NCBI GenBank assembly: GCA_040753875.1
Contig: JBFMDV010000005.1
Span: 431,142 to 495,141 of the forward strand
Length of the DNA: 64,000 bases
DNA from: Candidatus Zixiibacteriota bacterium
GTDB lineage: Bacteria > Zixibacteria > MSB-5A5 > GN15 > FEB-12
Direction of reading: 5' to 3'
In this document: positions 26,452 through 35,603 of the stretch, in pieces
How positions within the stretch are numbered: the stretch's first letter is position 1
Layout of the letters: every line of letters begins with the position of its first letter
Translations under genes and position numbers: made by a program
Notes under the pieces: generated by a model
What the model was told of the DNA's origin: nothing
Seen by the model: only the letters and a program-made list of their open reading frames with translations
Databases searched by the model: none

Positions 26452-29400
26452 ATGAGAACTTCTCTAACGGCCATCTGGGTTACTTTGATTGCGACCGTCG
26501 CTCTTTCAACTGCTGCGTGGTCGCGTGACTTGGAAACTGTCCAGGCTTCGGATAAGACGATCACCGACTGTTCGGATTCTTCGATGACGACGTGGTCCGA
26601 TTTTTGTCCTGGCCTGTGGCCCTGGTGCGTGGGGGTGCAGAGCACCAAAGACCTGCGCGCTTCTTTCAACTCGTACGGGCAGCTCGGCACGGGGTACTCT
26701 TGGTGCGGTCGCGACATCTTTGGATGTACAGTGCCCTCGTTTGAGACTCCGCCGTACAGCCACAACGACTATCTTTTCAGCGGCGCCGTTTGGATCGGTG
26801 GGATTGTCGGGAATGACACACTCGTCTCGGTAGCTGCAGACGGATGGTATCAGAGCCGAGAATTCTATCCTGCTAATGGACCAACCCGCGGGGCGAGCAT
26901 CACACAATTCAGATCGCATTTGGGAACGTCACTACGATCTGAGGCGACCGACACCTTTACGGTTTCTGTGCCTGGCATCATTCTTGATGATGACTGGCTC
27001 ACCGGACGTCCTCACATCCCGCTCGGCGTGCGAGTCGTACTTCGGAGTCACACGCTGGATGTCGCACCTTACGACCAAACCGTGCTCTACGATCTGATCG
27101 TCAGCAATATCAACAGCCACACCATCCACGACGGATACGCAGGGCTGTTCTTCGACGCCGACGTGTACAATCGCACCATTGATCTTCCTCCGAACGGATA
27201 TCGCGATGATGCAGCGGGCTCGCTGAAGGATCAGCGAATCGCGTACATTATCGACAACGACGGAGATCCCGTTGACAACGCGTTCGATGCACCCACTTGT
27301 GTGCCGCGAGCATTTGCGGTGAAAATACTCCGCACGTCGGTCCCATTCGCCGACACTAACTTCAATTGGTGGATCAGCAACGGCAACCCTACCTGTGATT
27401 TTGGACCGAGGCAGAAGGCGGACAGCTTCGATTTTGGCACCGGTGGCATCGGAACTCCGGTCGGCGACAGAAACAAGTATCACATTCTGAGCTATCCGGA
27501 ATGGGATTACGATGAAGTACTCATCAGCACAATAGATTCGACTGATCCGGTATGGCGTTATCCGATACCCACTGGACCAACGCCGTACGGCTGTGACAGC
27601 GATGTCCGGATGCTCATATCGGTGGGCCCGTTCGAGCTGCCGCCGGATTCGAGTATCGTACTACAATTCGCAACGTTCACCGGCAGTTCCATCCACCATA
27701 TACCGGACAATCTCGATAATCTCGCCGTCGATCCGAATCTGTACCTGGCTAATCTGAATCTCGATCAGCTTATCGATAACGCCGCTCGCTCCGACACGCT
27801 GACGGAATCGTTGCTGATCCCCACGACACCGGTCTCCGGGCTGACGGTTGCATACCGTGACCGTGATTCGGTAGTTCTGACCTGGGACCCGTGGCCGTTT
27901 GGCAGCGAAGTAACGGGGTACAATATCTATGTAGCTGAGGTACCGGACTCTGCCTTGCCGTATCCGGGCATAGTGCCGCCCTGGTACATGCCAGGTGATT
28001 ATCACGTTCATGCGAGAGTAGGACGCGTTTCTCGATACAGGATCAGGGGACTCGACCCCGACAGGTTCTACGCGCTGAATATCTCGACCCGGGTTGCATG
28101 CAAGTCAGGGGAGTTGGGAGCACCGGTTTTCGTGCCGCGACCGGACGACCGCCCGGCGGCACCCACCGTTACTTGCTCGACACTTATCGATGGCGACCTG
28201 TTCGTCGCCTACGGCGAGCCGTTCACGTTGGAATTCAGTCCGACTGCCGGTACCGAGGCGATGGAGTATCATGTGTACAGGTTCGAGTCGACGGCGCAGG
28301 CGTCGTCACGGCGACTGCCTTACTACAGTTGCAGCGGACTGGATTCGCTGATACCGCTTCGGGACTCGTTTCTCGTTGACGGGCAGGCGGTCTATTATTA
28401 CGCGATGGTGCCGTATGCGGTGGTTTCGGCAGATGTGGCTCGGTTTACGGACACGGCAATGGGGGAAGGGATGATGTACGTTCTATCCGCGGTCGATTCA
28501 GCTGGTATCGAGTCGAATTTCTCTGCCCCTATAGTGACCTGTATTCCTGAATCACGAACCAGGGACATTCTCGTAGTGACGAAGTCTGTGCCCAGCCCGG
28601 CGGTCATGCAGGTTGCTGTCGATACCATCCGGCAGTTTTATCAGTCGATCCTTCAGGGCTATGACTTTGACTTCTACTTTCTCTACGACACCACTGTGTC
28701 TACCTCCTGCCCCTCGCGGGACCCCAACTGTCTCGATTGGCGCGATCTGTCTCGATATAGACTCGTGATAATCGACGATGGCATGAAAGATGCCATCCTG
28801 TCACCGCACTGGTCGGTATCCTGGCAGGCGTTTCAGAGATACTCGCGAACCGGAGGCACTCTCGCCTATTTCGGTGGCTTCAGTCCGTTTCGGCGTTTGG
28901 AGTCAGCTCCGATCGACGGCTTTGTGAACCTCGGCTGGGAAGAGGATCTCGTCGAGTCCGTTTTCGGTGTCGATTCAGTAATGGGTGTCCCCTACTACTA
29001 CTACTGGTTCAACAATCTGTCGCTTGCCACCGATTCGCTGCTCGGCTTCAATTGGGCGGAGCCGTTAACCACTGGAATCCCTGCAAGCTACTACGACACC
29101 ACGCGATACCCATTCCTGGCCACTTTTCAGCAATTTTGGCCGCGAACTTCGGCGCCGGCAGTCGCGGTTTTTAAGCCGGTATCCGGCGCCGAGCCGATCC
29201 ATGTGTATCGCTCGCTCTATCCGCCGTCGTCTTTGTACGAATCGGAGACAGTCGGACTCAGGTTTAAGCCGATTGCGATCAGTGAGAATACCACCTACAC
29301 CTTCGGTTTTCACCTCTGGTACATGCAGCCGGACCAGGCGAGAGATTTGATTCACTGGATTCTTCCCCCCACTCCAACCGACTTGGCGGATGAAGAAGGA

Positions 29401-29688
29401 ACCCTGCCCGAGCGATTCTTGCTCGCCCAGAACTATCCCAACCCGTTCAACCCGACGACCACAATTTCATATTCGCTGTCGCGGAAATCTCACGTCACGC
29501 TTGAAATATTCAACATCCTCGGTCAGCGGGTGCGGACATTGTTGAATGAAGAAAAACCTTCAGGCACGTACCGGATCGAATGGGGTGGTGACGATGATGC
29601 CAGGCACAAAGTGTCAACGGGTATTTATTTGTATCGCTTGAAGACGGACCAGGAGACGATCTCGAAGAAAATGCTCTTGCTCAAATGA
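26452..29688 (+). CDS. Large secreted protein with fibronectin III-like segment and C-terminal sorting domain
   Basis: 1078 residues from the ATG at 26452, preceded by GGGAGG. Signal peptide (SLTAIWVTLIATVALSTAAW), then a long non-catalytic beta-rich region rich in Asp, Tyr, Pro and Ser. A fibronectin type III-like section is recognisable at about 460-560 (VSGLTVAYRDRDSVVLTWDP, YNIYVAEV). A later segment resembles carbohydrate-binding or gingipain-like pre-domains but no catalytic residues stand out. The last ~85 residues are the sorting domain: NYPNPFNPTTTISYSL, NILGQRVRTLL, STGIYLYRL, KKMLLLK. Expected at the cell surface or exported; role unknown. Confidence 0.87.
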   Translation: MRTSLTAIWVTLIATVALSTAAWSRDLETVQASDKTITDCSDSSMTTWSDFCPGLWPWCVGVQSTKDLRASFNSYGQLGTGYSWCGRDIFGCTVPSFETPPYSHNDYLFSGAVWIGGIVGNDTLVSVAADGWYQSREFYPANGPTRGASITQFRSHLGTSLRSEATDTFTVSVPGIILDDDWLTGRPHIPLGVRVVLRSHTLDVAPYDQTVLYDLIVSNINSHTIHDGYAGLFFDADVYNRTIDLPPNGYRDDAAGSLKDQRIAYIIDNDGDPVDNAFDAPTCVPRAFAVKILRTSVPFADTNFNWWISNGNPTCDFGPRQKADSFDFGTGGIGTPVGDRNKYHILSYPEWDYDEVLISTIDSTDPVWRYPIPTGPTPYGCDSDVRMLISVGPFELPPDSSIVLQFATFTGSSIHHIPDNLDNLAVDPNLYLANLNLDQLIDNAARSDTLTESLLIPTTPVSGLTVAYRDRDSVVLTWDPWPFGSEVTGYNIYVAEVPDSALPYPGIVPPWYMPGDYHVHARVGRVSRYRIRGLDPDRFYALNISTRVACKSGELGAPVFVPRPDDRPAAPTVTCSTLIDGDLFVAYGEPFTLEFSPTAGTEAMEYHVYRFESTAQASSRRLPYYSCSGLDSLIPLRDSFLVDGQAVYYYAMVPYAVVSADVARFTDTAMGEGMMYVLSAVDSAGIESNFSAPIVTCIPESRTRDILVVTKSVPSPAVMQVAVDTIRQFYQSILQGYDFDFYFLYDTTVSTSCPSRDPNCLDWRDLSRYRLVIIDDGMKDAILSPHWSVSWQAFQRYSRTGGTLAYFGGFSPFRRLESAPIDGFVNLGWEEDLVESVFGVDSVMGVPYYYYWFNNLSLATDSLLGFNWAEPLTTGIPASYYDTTRYPFLATFQQFWPRTSAPAVAVFKPVSGAEPIHVYRSLYPPSSLYESETVGLRFKPIAISENTTYTFGFHLWYMQPDQARDLIHWILPPTPTDLADEEGTLPERFLLAQNYPNPFNPTTTISYSLSRKSHVTLEIFNILGQRVRTLLNEEKPSGTYRIEWGGDDDARHKVSTGIYLYRLKTDQETISKKMLLLK

Positions 29689-29731
29689 GCAACGGTCGTT
29701 GAAGAGCGTCCATCCGACATAGGTGGGACGA

Positions 29732-30592
29732 TCAGAAGATCAACTCCCCCTTCAGCGGACAGTGGGCGACAAAAAGTAGCAACTTGCGGTCCTTGTCTTT
29801 CCCACTCACACGCAGCACCTGAACCAGAGCGTGGGTTTCATCTGCCGTTTTCAACAACAGCCAGTGGCCCGGCCTAATGGCTGCTTTGTCGTTGGTTGGC
29901 GTTGCATTCAGCGCCACCACGCTTTCGCGCAACTGCTGCCAGGTCCCCATCACGGACAGTACCGCGAATTTGGTTTCACGGAGGAATCCCCCCAGGCGGA
30001 CTGGCGAAGCCAGGTAATCTTTCCTGTCGTTCGTGAAAAAATAGAGGTCGTTGTCCGGAGAATCGGCTCTCACGGCTTTCCCCTGAGACAAAGAGAAGCC
30101 ATCGTTGTCACCCGAGAAACGGACCGGCATCTCGATCTCGCCACGGAATCCGCATACCGCTGTGACTTCGTTCGAGGGGGCCGACATGCGGCCATCGGGA
30201 TACAGCACGCGCACGCTGACATAGTACTTCACGCCGTTGTCAAGTGGCTCGGCTTCGAATGTCACCATGCTGTCATCTGGATTGGTGTCGCCGGGATAGG
30301 GAGTGACATTGAATGGCCTGATACTGTCCAACGGTGCACCTTCGAGTGAGAACGGTGATATATACACGTTGTAGCCGGAGATCATCCCCAGTCCGTGAGT
30401 CCGCCAGGCGACAGTCATCTTGCCGTACGCCACATCGACATGCAAGTCGTATGGGAGCATCCGTGGTAGCGGGCTTGGCTCCATGTTGAGGGGCGTAAGA
30501 ACCGTTTTCGGCTTGGGGCCGCATCCGGTATCGAGAAGCAGAAGTGCGAGGAGGACGGCGAATAACGATACACAGGTGTATTTGCAGATCAT
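29732..30592 (-). CDS. Lipoprotein with fibronectin type III domain
   Basis: 286 residues from the ATG at 30592, chosen for a GAGAGGAA site just upstream; the open frame extends further but without sense. Lipobox LDTGC, with lipidated Cys at about residue 25. A fibronectin III domain (about 45-150) shows MTVAWRTHGLGMISGYNVY and NGVKYYVSVRVLYPDG. A C-terminal beta domain of unknown family (about 165-286) follows. It is probably co-transcribed with the upstream GT39-like gene (spacing 20 bases), so it may assist glycan or envelope assembly. No enzymatic motif seen. Confidence 0.82.
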   Translation of the reverse strand: MICKYTCVSLFAVLLALLLLDTGCGPKPKTVLTPLNMEPSPLPRMLPYDLHVDVAYGKMTVAWRTHGLGMISGYNVYISPFSLEGAPLDSIRPFNVTPYPGDTNPDDSMVTFEAEPLDNGVKYYVSVRVLYPDGRMSAPSNEVTAVCGFRGEIEMPVRFSGDNDGFSLSQGKAVRADSPDNDLYFFTNDRKDYLASPVRLGGFLRETKFAVLSVMGTWQQLRESVVALNATPTNDKAAIRPGHWLLLKTADETHALVQVLRVSGKDKDRKLLLFVAHCPLKGELIF

Positions 30593-30612
30593 AGAGTTCC
30601 TCTCGATCAGTG

Positions 30613-32685
30613 TCAGAAGCGCGGCGGAGCGGTAAGCTGACGCGGGCTGAACTGCTGGTAAATGCGGCGGAGGTTTGATTCGTTGGGGCGATTGAAGGTC
30701 ACAGCCAGCTCGTAGAAATGATCGGCCCGCGTCTGGTACTCGGGCGCGTTTGTCTGGGCGGCGAGCCATTTGTAGTACACCGCGGCGAGCAGACATATGG
30801 TGAAGTCAGTCGGATAATACGTGGAGAGCGTATCGACCATAGGCTGACAAGCCCGTAGGTTTGAGGTCGCCAGGAGATAGTGCTTTTCAAGCAAGGCCGC
30901 CTTGTTTCGCGGATGGTTCATCAAAAAACGATCGAACGATACCAGCGCGCTGTCCGGCCTCTTCTTATACAACCAATCGACACCTCGTTCGAACTCCGTT
31001 TCGACGTAGTTCAAGGCCGATGGATTGCCGAAGAGATTCTCCACCCGCACCAGCGACATGAGGTTGTCGCGAAGCCAGAAATTCTCGATCAGGCGCCCTT
31101 TGGCCAGCTCAGGAGACTTTCTCGCGAGCATTTGCCAATCGGTTGCGGTGACGGCCAGATGCGTGACAGGGTACTGCGATAACAGGGCGCGAGTGTCCTG
31201 CATGTCGGGTGTAAGGAAAAAGGGAAAGGCCCGAATGTGACTATTGAGTGTGACGGCCGGACCGTACTGGCCGCTGACAACAGCATCCTCGCCCACGATC
31301 TCGTGAATCGTCGCATTCGCCTCGGCGATACCGTAGGTTCGATTGGACCACCATTGTTGCACAAGACGGGCGTCGGAGAACACTGACAAGACCAGCGCCG
31401 CTGCGATTGTCACTCCGGCAATCCAAGGACCGATGGTCACGGTCCGTCTCCAGAAGAGCGCATATGCTGCCAACGAGAGAAGCAGGGCCGCCGGTAGTGC
31501 GTACCACACCAGGCGATAATACTCTGCGGCGTCACCGGTTCTGACCATAAAGAGAACAAGCACGTGGGTAGACGCATACCAAAAGGTCATGAGCAAGAGA
31601 AGGAAGCGCCACCAGGCAAGCCGTTTGACCGATCCGATTTTCGTATGTGCCAGATTGGCAAGAAATTCTGCGGCCAGGAGTGACATAGGAACAGCGAGAA
31701 CGAAAAGATAACGCAGCGGTCGGTAGTTGAATGGCGACAGCACGATGATAGTAGTCGTCAGCCAGCCGAGCATGAATATCGAAGATCTGTCGGGCGGTTG
31801 CTCTCTTGAGCTGGAAAGTAGCCGGGAAATCACCGCAAGAAAGGCAAGCCCGCTGATCACCGGCGTCAGACGATGAAGGTCCTTCCTTGCGAACGACATC
31901 AGGTTTTCGAAAAACCCAAGCGGCAAACTGAATCCATGCGGTGAGCCGTGTTCTCCGGCCCCGTGTTCCCAAAGAAACGACAGGACCCCTTGCTCGCGAT
32001 AGAAGGCTACAACAAACAGGAGCGACACCAACAGCGTTGGACCAAACAGCCAAAGAGTACTTCTGAGTCTCTCCCTCTTCTCGGTAACGAGCAGGTACCA
32101 GAGCGGGCCGGCGATCAGCAGCAGGCCGAACAGCTTGCCGAGGAATGCACACAGGGCTACTAAGATGCCGACCAGTAGTTTGCCCCAGCGTGCATCGAAC
32201 CACCGTGTGTAGACCCAGAACGCGAGGGCAGCCAGGAATAACAGGCCGTTCTCGGTGAACGGTTGTCGTCCGTACACCGACACGAGATAGCTGGTACACA
32301 GAAAGAACGCTGTAAAGAGTACCGTTTCCGGCCGTTTCACTCTCGACAGAGCGACGATGAAAATCATTAACGCCAGTATATTCAGGATTACCCCGGCCAG
32401 ATCGGACACCGCACGCGAGACACCATGCGCCTGGAACAGCAAGTAGCTGAGTCCGGACACTAATGACACTTTGAATGCGGTCCAATGGTGATAGCCAAAG
32501 GGATTCCAGGTGCCAAAGAGCGCGGCATTCCGAGCATGGAGAGTGAGATAGGCGCCATCGGTGGTGAGGTCCTGGCTGCCGTCGGCAAAATAGGCCGGTG
32601 GGTCGGCGCGAAGGTCATAGAGGCGGAGGAATGTGGCAACAGCAAAGAGCGCCAACAGCAACAACGCAAAGCGCGTTTTACTCAC
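30613..32685 (-). CDS. GT39/PMT-like membrane glycosyltransferase
   Basis: 690 residues from the GTG at 32685, preceded by GGAG nine bases away; an earlier TTG at 32706 has no such site. About a dozen hydrophobic helices. The first extracytoplasmic loop contains ADGSQDLTTDGAYLTLHARN, with acidic residues like the GT39 catalytic Asp pair, followed by LFGTWNPF. The C-terminal ~150 residues are soluble and resemble a TPR-like helical tail (RPDSALVSFDRFLMNHPRNK). This is the ArnT/PMT/STT3-like superfamily using lipid-linked sugars. Sugar and acceptor unknown. Confidence 0.8.
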   Translation of the reverse strand: MSKTRFALLLLALFAVATFLRLYDLRADPPAYFADGSQDLTTDGAYLTLHARNAALFGTWNPFGYHHWTAFKVSLVSGLSYLLFQAHGVSRAVSDLAGVILNILALMIFIVALSRVKRPETVLFTAFFLCTSYLVSVYGRQPFTENGLLFLAALAFWVYTRWFDARWGKLLVGILVALCAFLGKLFGLLLIAGPLWYLLVTEKRERLRSTLWLFGPTLLVSLLFVVAFYREQGVLSFLWEHGAGEHGSPHGFSLPLGFFENLMSFARKDLHRLTPVISGLAFLAVISRLLSSSREQPPDRSSIFMLGWLTTTIIVLSPFNYRPLRYLFVLAVPMSLLAAEFLANLAHTKIGSVKRLAWWRFLLLLMTFWYASTHVLVLFMVRTGDAAEYYRLVWYALPAALLLSLAAYALFWRRTVTIGPWIAGVTIAAALVLSVFSDARLVQQWWSNRTYGIAEANATIHEIVGEDAVVSGQYGPAVTLNSHIRAFPFFLTPDMQDTRALLSQYPVTHLAVTATDWQMLARKSPELAKGRLIENFWLRDNLMSLVRVENLFGNPSALNYVETEFERGVDWLYKKRPDSALVSFDRFLMNHPRNKAALLEKHYLLATSNLRACQPMVDTLSTYYPTDFTICLLAAVYYKWLAAQTNAPEYQTRADHFYELAVTFNRPNESNLRRIYQQFSPRQLTAPPRF

Positions 32686-32748
32686 AGGCAAAACTCCGAT
32701 GAACAAAACGCGCCAACATCGGTCATCAGTTCTCAGGTCAAGACGGTG

Positions 32749-33516
32749 TCAGTCGATCTTCCGCTCCGGCGGACCATCGTATGTGAACGGCATCGGGCCG
32801 AGTTTGCGCATCGGTTTCTCGCGAGTCAGCTCTTCATAGGCATGGGCCAGCAGACCGGGTGTGCGAGAGATGATGAAGAACCCCTTGCCCAGCCGCCAGT
32901 CGAACCCCATGTCCGAAATGACCGCCGCGATGGCGCCATCGACATTGATCGGAAGCGCCTTGCCGAGTTTCGTGGCCAGCGTTTTTTCCAGAGCTTTGCA
33001 CAAGTCGATATGTCGTCCACTGTAGCCGTGTCGCGCCGCGATTTCGAACAGTTTGCCCGTACGAGGATCGACATTGTGCAATCGATGGCCGAAGCCGGGC
33101 ATCCGCTTTTTGGATTGCTCGAGCCAGTCGACTATTTGCGATGCAAGTGTCTCGACTGAGGCGTCTTTCTTTGACCATTCTTGCAGAATTTTCGCAGATT
33201 GCTCGATCGCGCCGCCGTGCGTGTCACCAATGACCAGCACACCACCGGCGATAGCGGCATTAAGCGAGTTACCACCGGAGAGAACGGTTCGGGTGCCGAG
33301 CACCGATGGCGGCGATGCACCGTGGTCGATAGAGGAAACCAGTATGGCGTTCATCAAAGCCGCCTCAGCTTTGGTCGGCAGTTCCCCTTTCAGAATCAGA
33401 TATACGGTTTCGGCGTACGATAGATGCTCCATGATGTCGGCGATATCATAACCGCGCACGCGAATCTTGCCGGGACCGATATCGGTGATGGCTGTTTTCC
33501 ACTCAACGTCTGACAT
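32749..33516 (-). CDS. Short citrate synthase-fold enzyme, citryl-CoA lyase-like
   Basis: 255 residues from the ATG at 33516 with GGGAAGG upstream. Citrate synthases usually have about 380-430 residues; this matches the shorter citryl-CoA lyase type (for example Ccl of the reverse TCA cycle). The catalytic set is present: His65 in SSIDHGASPPS, His144 in PGFGHRLHNVDPR, Asp193 in INVDGAIAA. It could cleave citryl-CoA to acetyl-CoA and oxaloacetate or act as an unconventional synthase. No citryl-CoA synthetase or ATP-citrate lyase gene is nearby, so pathway is uncertain. The next gene upstream is a lipoprotein of unrelated type. Confidence 0.82.
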   Translation of the reverse strand: MSDVEWKTAITDIGPGKIRVRGYDIADIMEHLSYAETVYLILKGELPTKAEAALMNAILVSSIDHGASPPSVLGTRTVLSGGNSLNAAIAGGVLVIGDTHGGAIEQSAKILQEWSKKDASVETLASQIVDWLEQSKKRMPGFGHRLHNVDPRTGKLFEIAARHGYSGRHIDLCKALEKTLATKLGKALPINVDGAIAAVISDMGFDWRLGKGFFIISRTPGLLAHAYEELTREKPMRKLGPMPFTYDGPPERKID

Positions 33517-33540
33517 AGACAAACCTTCCCGTTCATGTCT

Positions 33541-34398
33541 CTAATTGGCAGCGGCCGTGTCTGGCGGCGTGTTCTGCCGTGCAAAATCAACCCACACCGT
33601 TTGCAGCGAATCAACCGGTATGTAAAACAACTGCTCGACCATCTGATCGAACGGTTTGTCGGACTCCCACATCGTTTTCAAGCGCGCGGCTCCGTAGTAA
33701 GCCAGAATATAAGCTACGAACGAGGCCGCTTCGCCGGACTGTAACCGCTCGGTGTCGCTGTTGACGGCTGTGTCGCCGACCAGTTTCGCAAGCGGGATAA
33801 GAGAACTGTCGTCAACGTATCCCGTGGTGGTCTTGTGGTAGTTTTGACCGGAGAAATCAAACAGCGAGCGAATGCCGTGTTTGAGGAACGGAAACGCGGG
33901 CTCACGTTTTTCCCAGTACGGCAGGAGCCAGTCGACCAGTGTCGGGCCCAGGAAGCTGGGGAGCCAGAAGTAAATGACATGATCTTTCACGAAAGGGTAT
34001 TCCTGACCGGTCATATCGCGCCCCTGTCCGTAGCCGGTGTAATAGAAGATAACGATAGTGTCTTTAGGGGGATCCATTCCCAGGAGCGAGCAGATTTTCG
34101 TCGTCGCCGTTACGTAATTGGTCGCAATTTCGGGGAATTGACTTTCGAACACATGGTCCGGCGGATAGTAAATCTTGACGTTTTGTAACGTGTATGTTTT
34201 CCAGTCAGCATAACTGGGATCATTGAAGACAGATGTCTCGTCCTTTCCCTTGCCGCAACCAACGCCAATAACGACAGCTAAGGTCATCAGAAGTGCGGAA
34301 GCCACTAATACCAGACCGAGCCGCTTGCGGTTACCCAACGACAACGCGACGGAGAATCGGACCAAGCCAAATCCTATTTTCTTATAACTCAATAACAT
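33541..34398 (-). CDS. Lipoprotein of peptidase-MA-like architecture, hypothetical
   Basis: 285 residues. A long N-terminal tail leads to a hydrophobic stretch with lipobox VIGVGC, so the mature protein probably starts at Cys48. The mature part has YTLQNVKIYYPPDH, EIATNYVTATTKICSLLG, and SGEAASFVAYILAYYGAARLK near the end, the layout of gluzincin-like peptidase-MA proteins. The expected HExxH zinc motif is not present (LKHGIRSLFDF lies in its place), so it is likely non-catalytic. Start is uncertain: no clear ribosome binding site at the ATG. Confidence 0.6.
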   Translation of the reverse strand: MLLSYKKIGFGLVRFSVALSLGNRKRLGLVLVASALLMTLAVVIGVGCGKGKDETSVFNDPSYADWKTYTLQNVKIYYPPDHVFESQFPEIATNYVTATTKICSLLGMDPPKDTIVIFYYTGYGQGRDMTGQEYPFVKDHVIYFWLPSFLGPTLVDWLLPYWEKREPAFPFLKHGIRSLFDFSGQNYHKTTTGYVDDSSLIPLAKLVGDTAVNSDTERLQSGEAASFVAYILAYYGAARLKTMWESDKPFDQMVEQLFYIPVDSLQTVWVDFARQNTPPDTAAAN

Positions 34399-34467
34399 AT
34401 AAGAGCATAATGAGCCGGTGGCAGGCTGTCAACCAGATTCAAATCGTTAATTTTTTCACAATACGGC

Positions 34468-34496
34468 TTGACTTCACGGACCGGGATGGCGATATT
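34468..34496 (+). promoter_or_regulatory. Promoter of the 2-oxoacid oxidoreductase operon
   Basis: TTGACT at 34468-34473, 17-base spacer, GATATT at 34491-34496. Predicted start about 34503, directly before the palindromic operator. Confidence 0.6.
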
Positions 34497-34508
34497 TCCA
34501 ATGGAGAG

Positions 34509-34533
34509 AATTAGGACGATATTTGTTCTAATT
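34509..34533. promoter_or_regulatory. Palindromic operator overlapping the predicted transcription start region
   Basis: AATTAGGAC and GTTCTAATT arms around GATATTT form a 25-bp imperfect palindrome, at about +6 to +30. A repressor bound here would block initiation or early elongation of the oxidoreductase operon. The regulator is not identified. Confidence 0.65.
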
Positions 34534-34597
34534 CGACACTGACATGTTGACCAGTGCTGAGGCTACAGGGACCGACATCGCAGACCTCGGAGAGTCT

Positions 34598-35365
34598 ATG
34601 ACTGATAATGAGATAACATTCCCGGGTCCAGTTTTCAGCAAGCACGTCATTATCATTGTTGGAGGGTACGGGAGCGGCAAATCGGAGATTTCAGTCAACC
34701 TCGCCCGACTTTTGACGAAGACCGGTTCTGGTCCTATCGCAATCGCGGATCTGGATATAGTTAATCCGTATTTTCGATCACGGGAGGCCGCCGCCGAGCT
34801 TGAGGCATTCGGGGTCAAGTGCCTGATTCCGGCCGGCGAACAAGTTCATTCGGAACTCCCCATTATCATTCCAGAGATTCGCGCGGCTATCGAAGCGAAG
34901 ACCGGCACACTGATACTTGACGTTGGTGGTGACGATGTCGGCGCGCGGGTGCTGAGCTCGCTGGCTGATGCGTTCACACGGGGAGAGTACGAGCTTCTGC
35001 TGGTACTCAATGAGCGACGCCCGTTCACCGCTGATGTAACCGGCGCGCTGAAGATGATGGCCGATATCGAAACGGCCTGTCGGCTGCAGTTCAGCGGCAT
35101 CATATCGAACACTCACCTGATGGATGACACTACTGCCGAGACAGTAATGGCGGGGCTACGGCTCGCCCAAAGAGTGAGTGATCAAACCGGTTTGCCGGTT
35201 CGATTCCTGAGTGTAACGAAGGAATTGGCTTCTCTATTGAGTGGTTCCGAACTTCAAGTCCCAGTGCTGCTGCTGGACCGCGCACTGACTAAACCCTGGG
35301 AGCGGAAAGGGTCCACCTGGACCGATCCAAAACTGAGGATAGATCGCCGATGCCAGGGGTTGTAA
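34598..35365 (+). CDS. P-loop NTPase heading the 2-oxoacid oxidoreductase operon
   Basis: 255 residues from the ATG at 34598 with GGAGAG just upstream; an in-frame start at 34544 is less supported. Walker A is GGYGSGKSEISVNLARLL, then DLDIVNPYFRSREAAAELE with a conserved Asp, and LILDVGGDDVGARVL as Walker B. This is a SIMIBI-type (CobQ/MinD-like) NTPase. Such genes precede some 2-oxoacid oxidoreductase operons and may help cofactor or cluster insertion or regulate assembly; the role is inferred. Its stop overlaps the ferredoxin gene by 16 bases. Confidence 0.8.
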   Translation: MTDNEITFPGPVFSKHVIIIVGGYGSGKSEISVNLARLLTKTGSGPIAIADLDIVNPYFRSREAAAELEAFGVKCLIPAGEQVHSELPIIIPEIRAAIEAKTGTLILDVGGDDVGARVLSSLADAFTRGEYELLLVLNERRPFTADVTGALKMMADIETACRLQFSGIISNTHLMDDTTAETVMAGLRLAQRVSDQTGLPVRFLSVTKELASLLSGSELQVPVLLLDRALTKPWERKGSTWTDPKLRIDRRCQGL

Positions 35366-35583
35366 TAGACAAGAATCATTGCAAGGGGTGCGAGCTCTGC
35401 GTGAAAGCATGTCCGCAGAAGATCCTCTCGATGTCCAAGGAAATCACGCTGCGCGGGTATTTCTATGCGCAGATGCATGACCCCTCGCGCTGTATCGGGT
35501 GTCGCCTCTGCGCGATTACCTGTCCGGATGCGGCGATTACCGTGCATCACAACGGGCAGATGTACGTGCTGTACGATTATTGA
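35350..35583 (+). CDS. 2-oxoacid:ferredoxin oxidoreductase delta (ferredoxin) subunit
   Basis: 77 residues with two [4Fe-4S] motifs, CKGCELCVKACP and CIGCRLCAITCP. It is the small delta subunit that carries electrons away from the pyrophosphate-dependent catalytic dimer. Start overlaps the P-loop NTPase gene. Followed by alpha, beta and gamma subunit genes in that order, a KorD/VorD arrangement. Confidence 0.9.
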   Translation: MPGVVIDKNHCKGCELCVKACPQKILSMSKEITLRGYFYAQMHDPSRCIGCRLCAITCPDAAITVHHNGQMYVLYDY

Positions 35584-35603
35584 GAGGGGGACGGACGGTT
35601 GAT

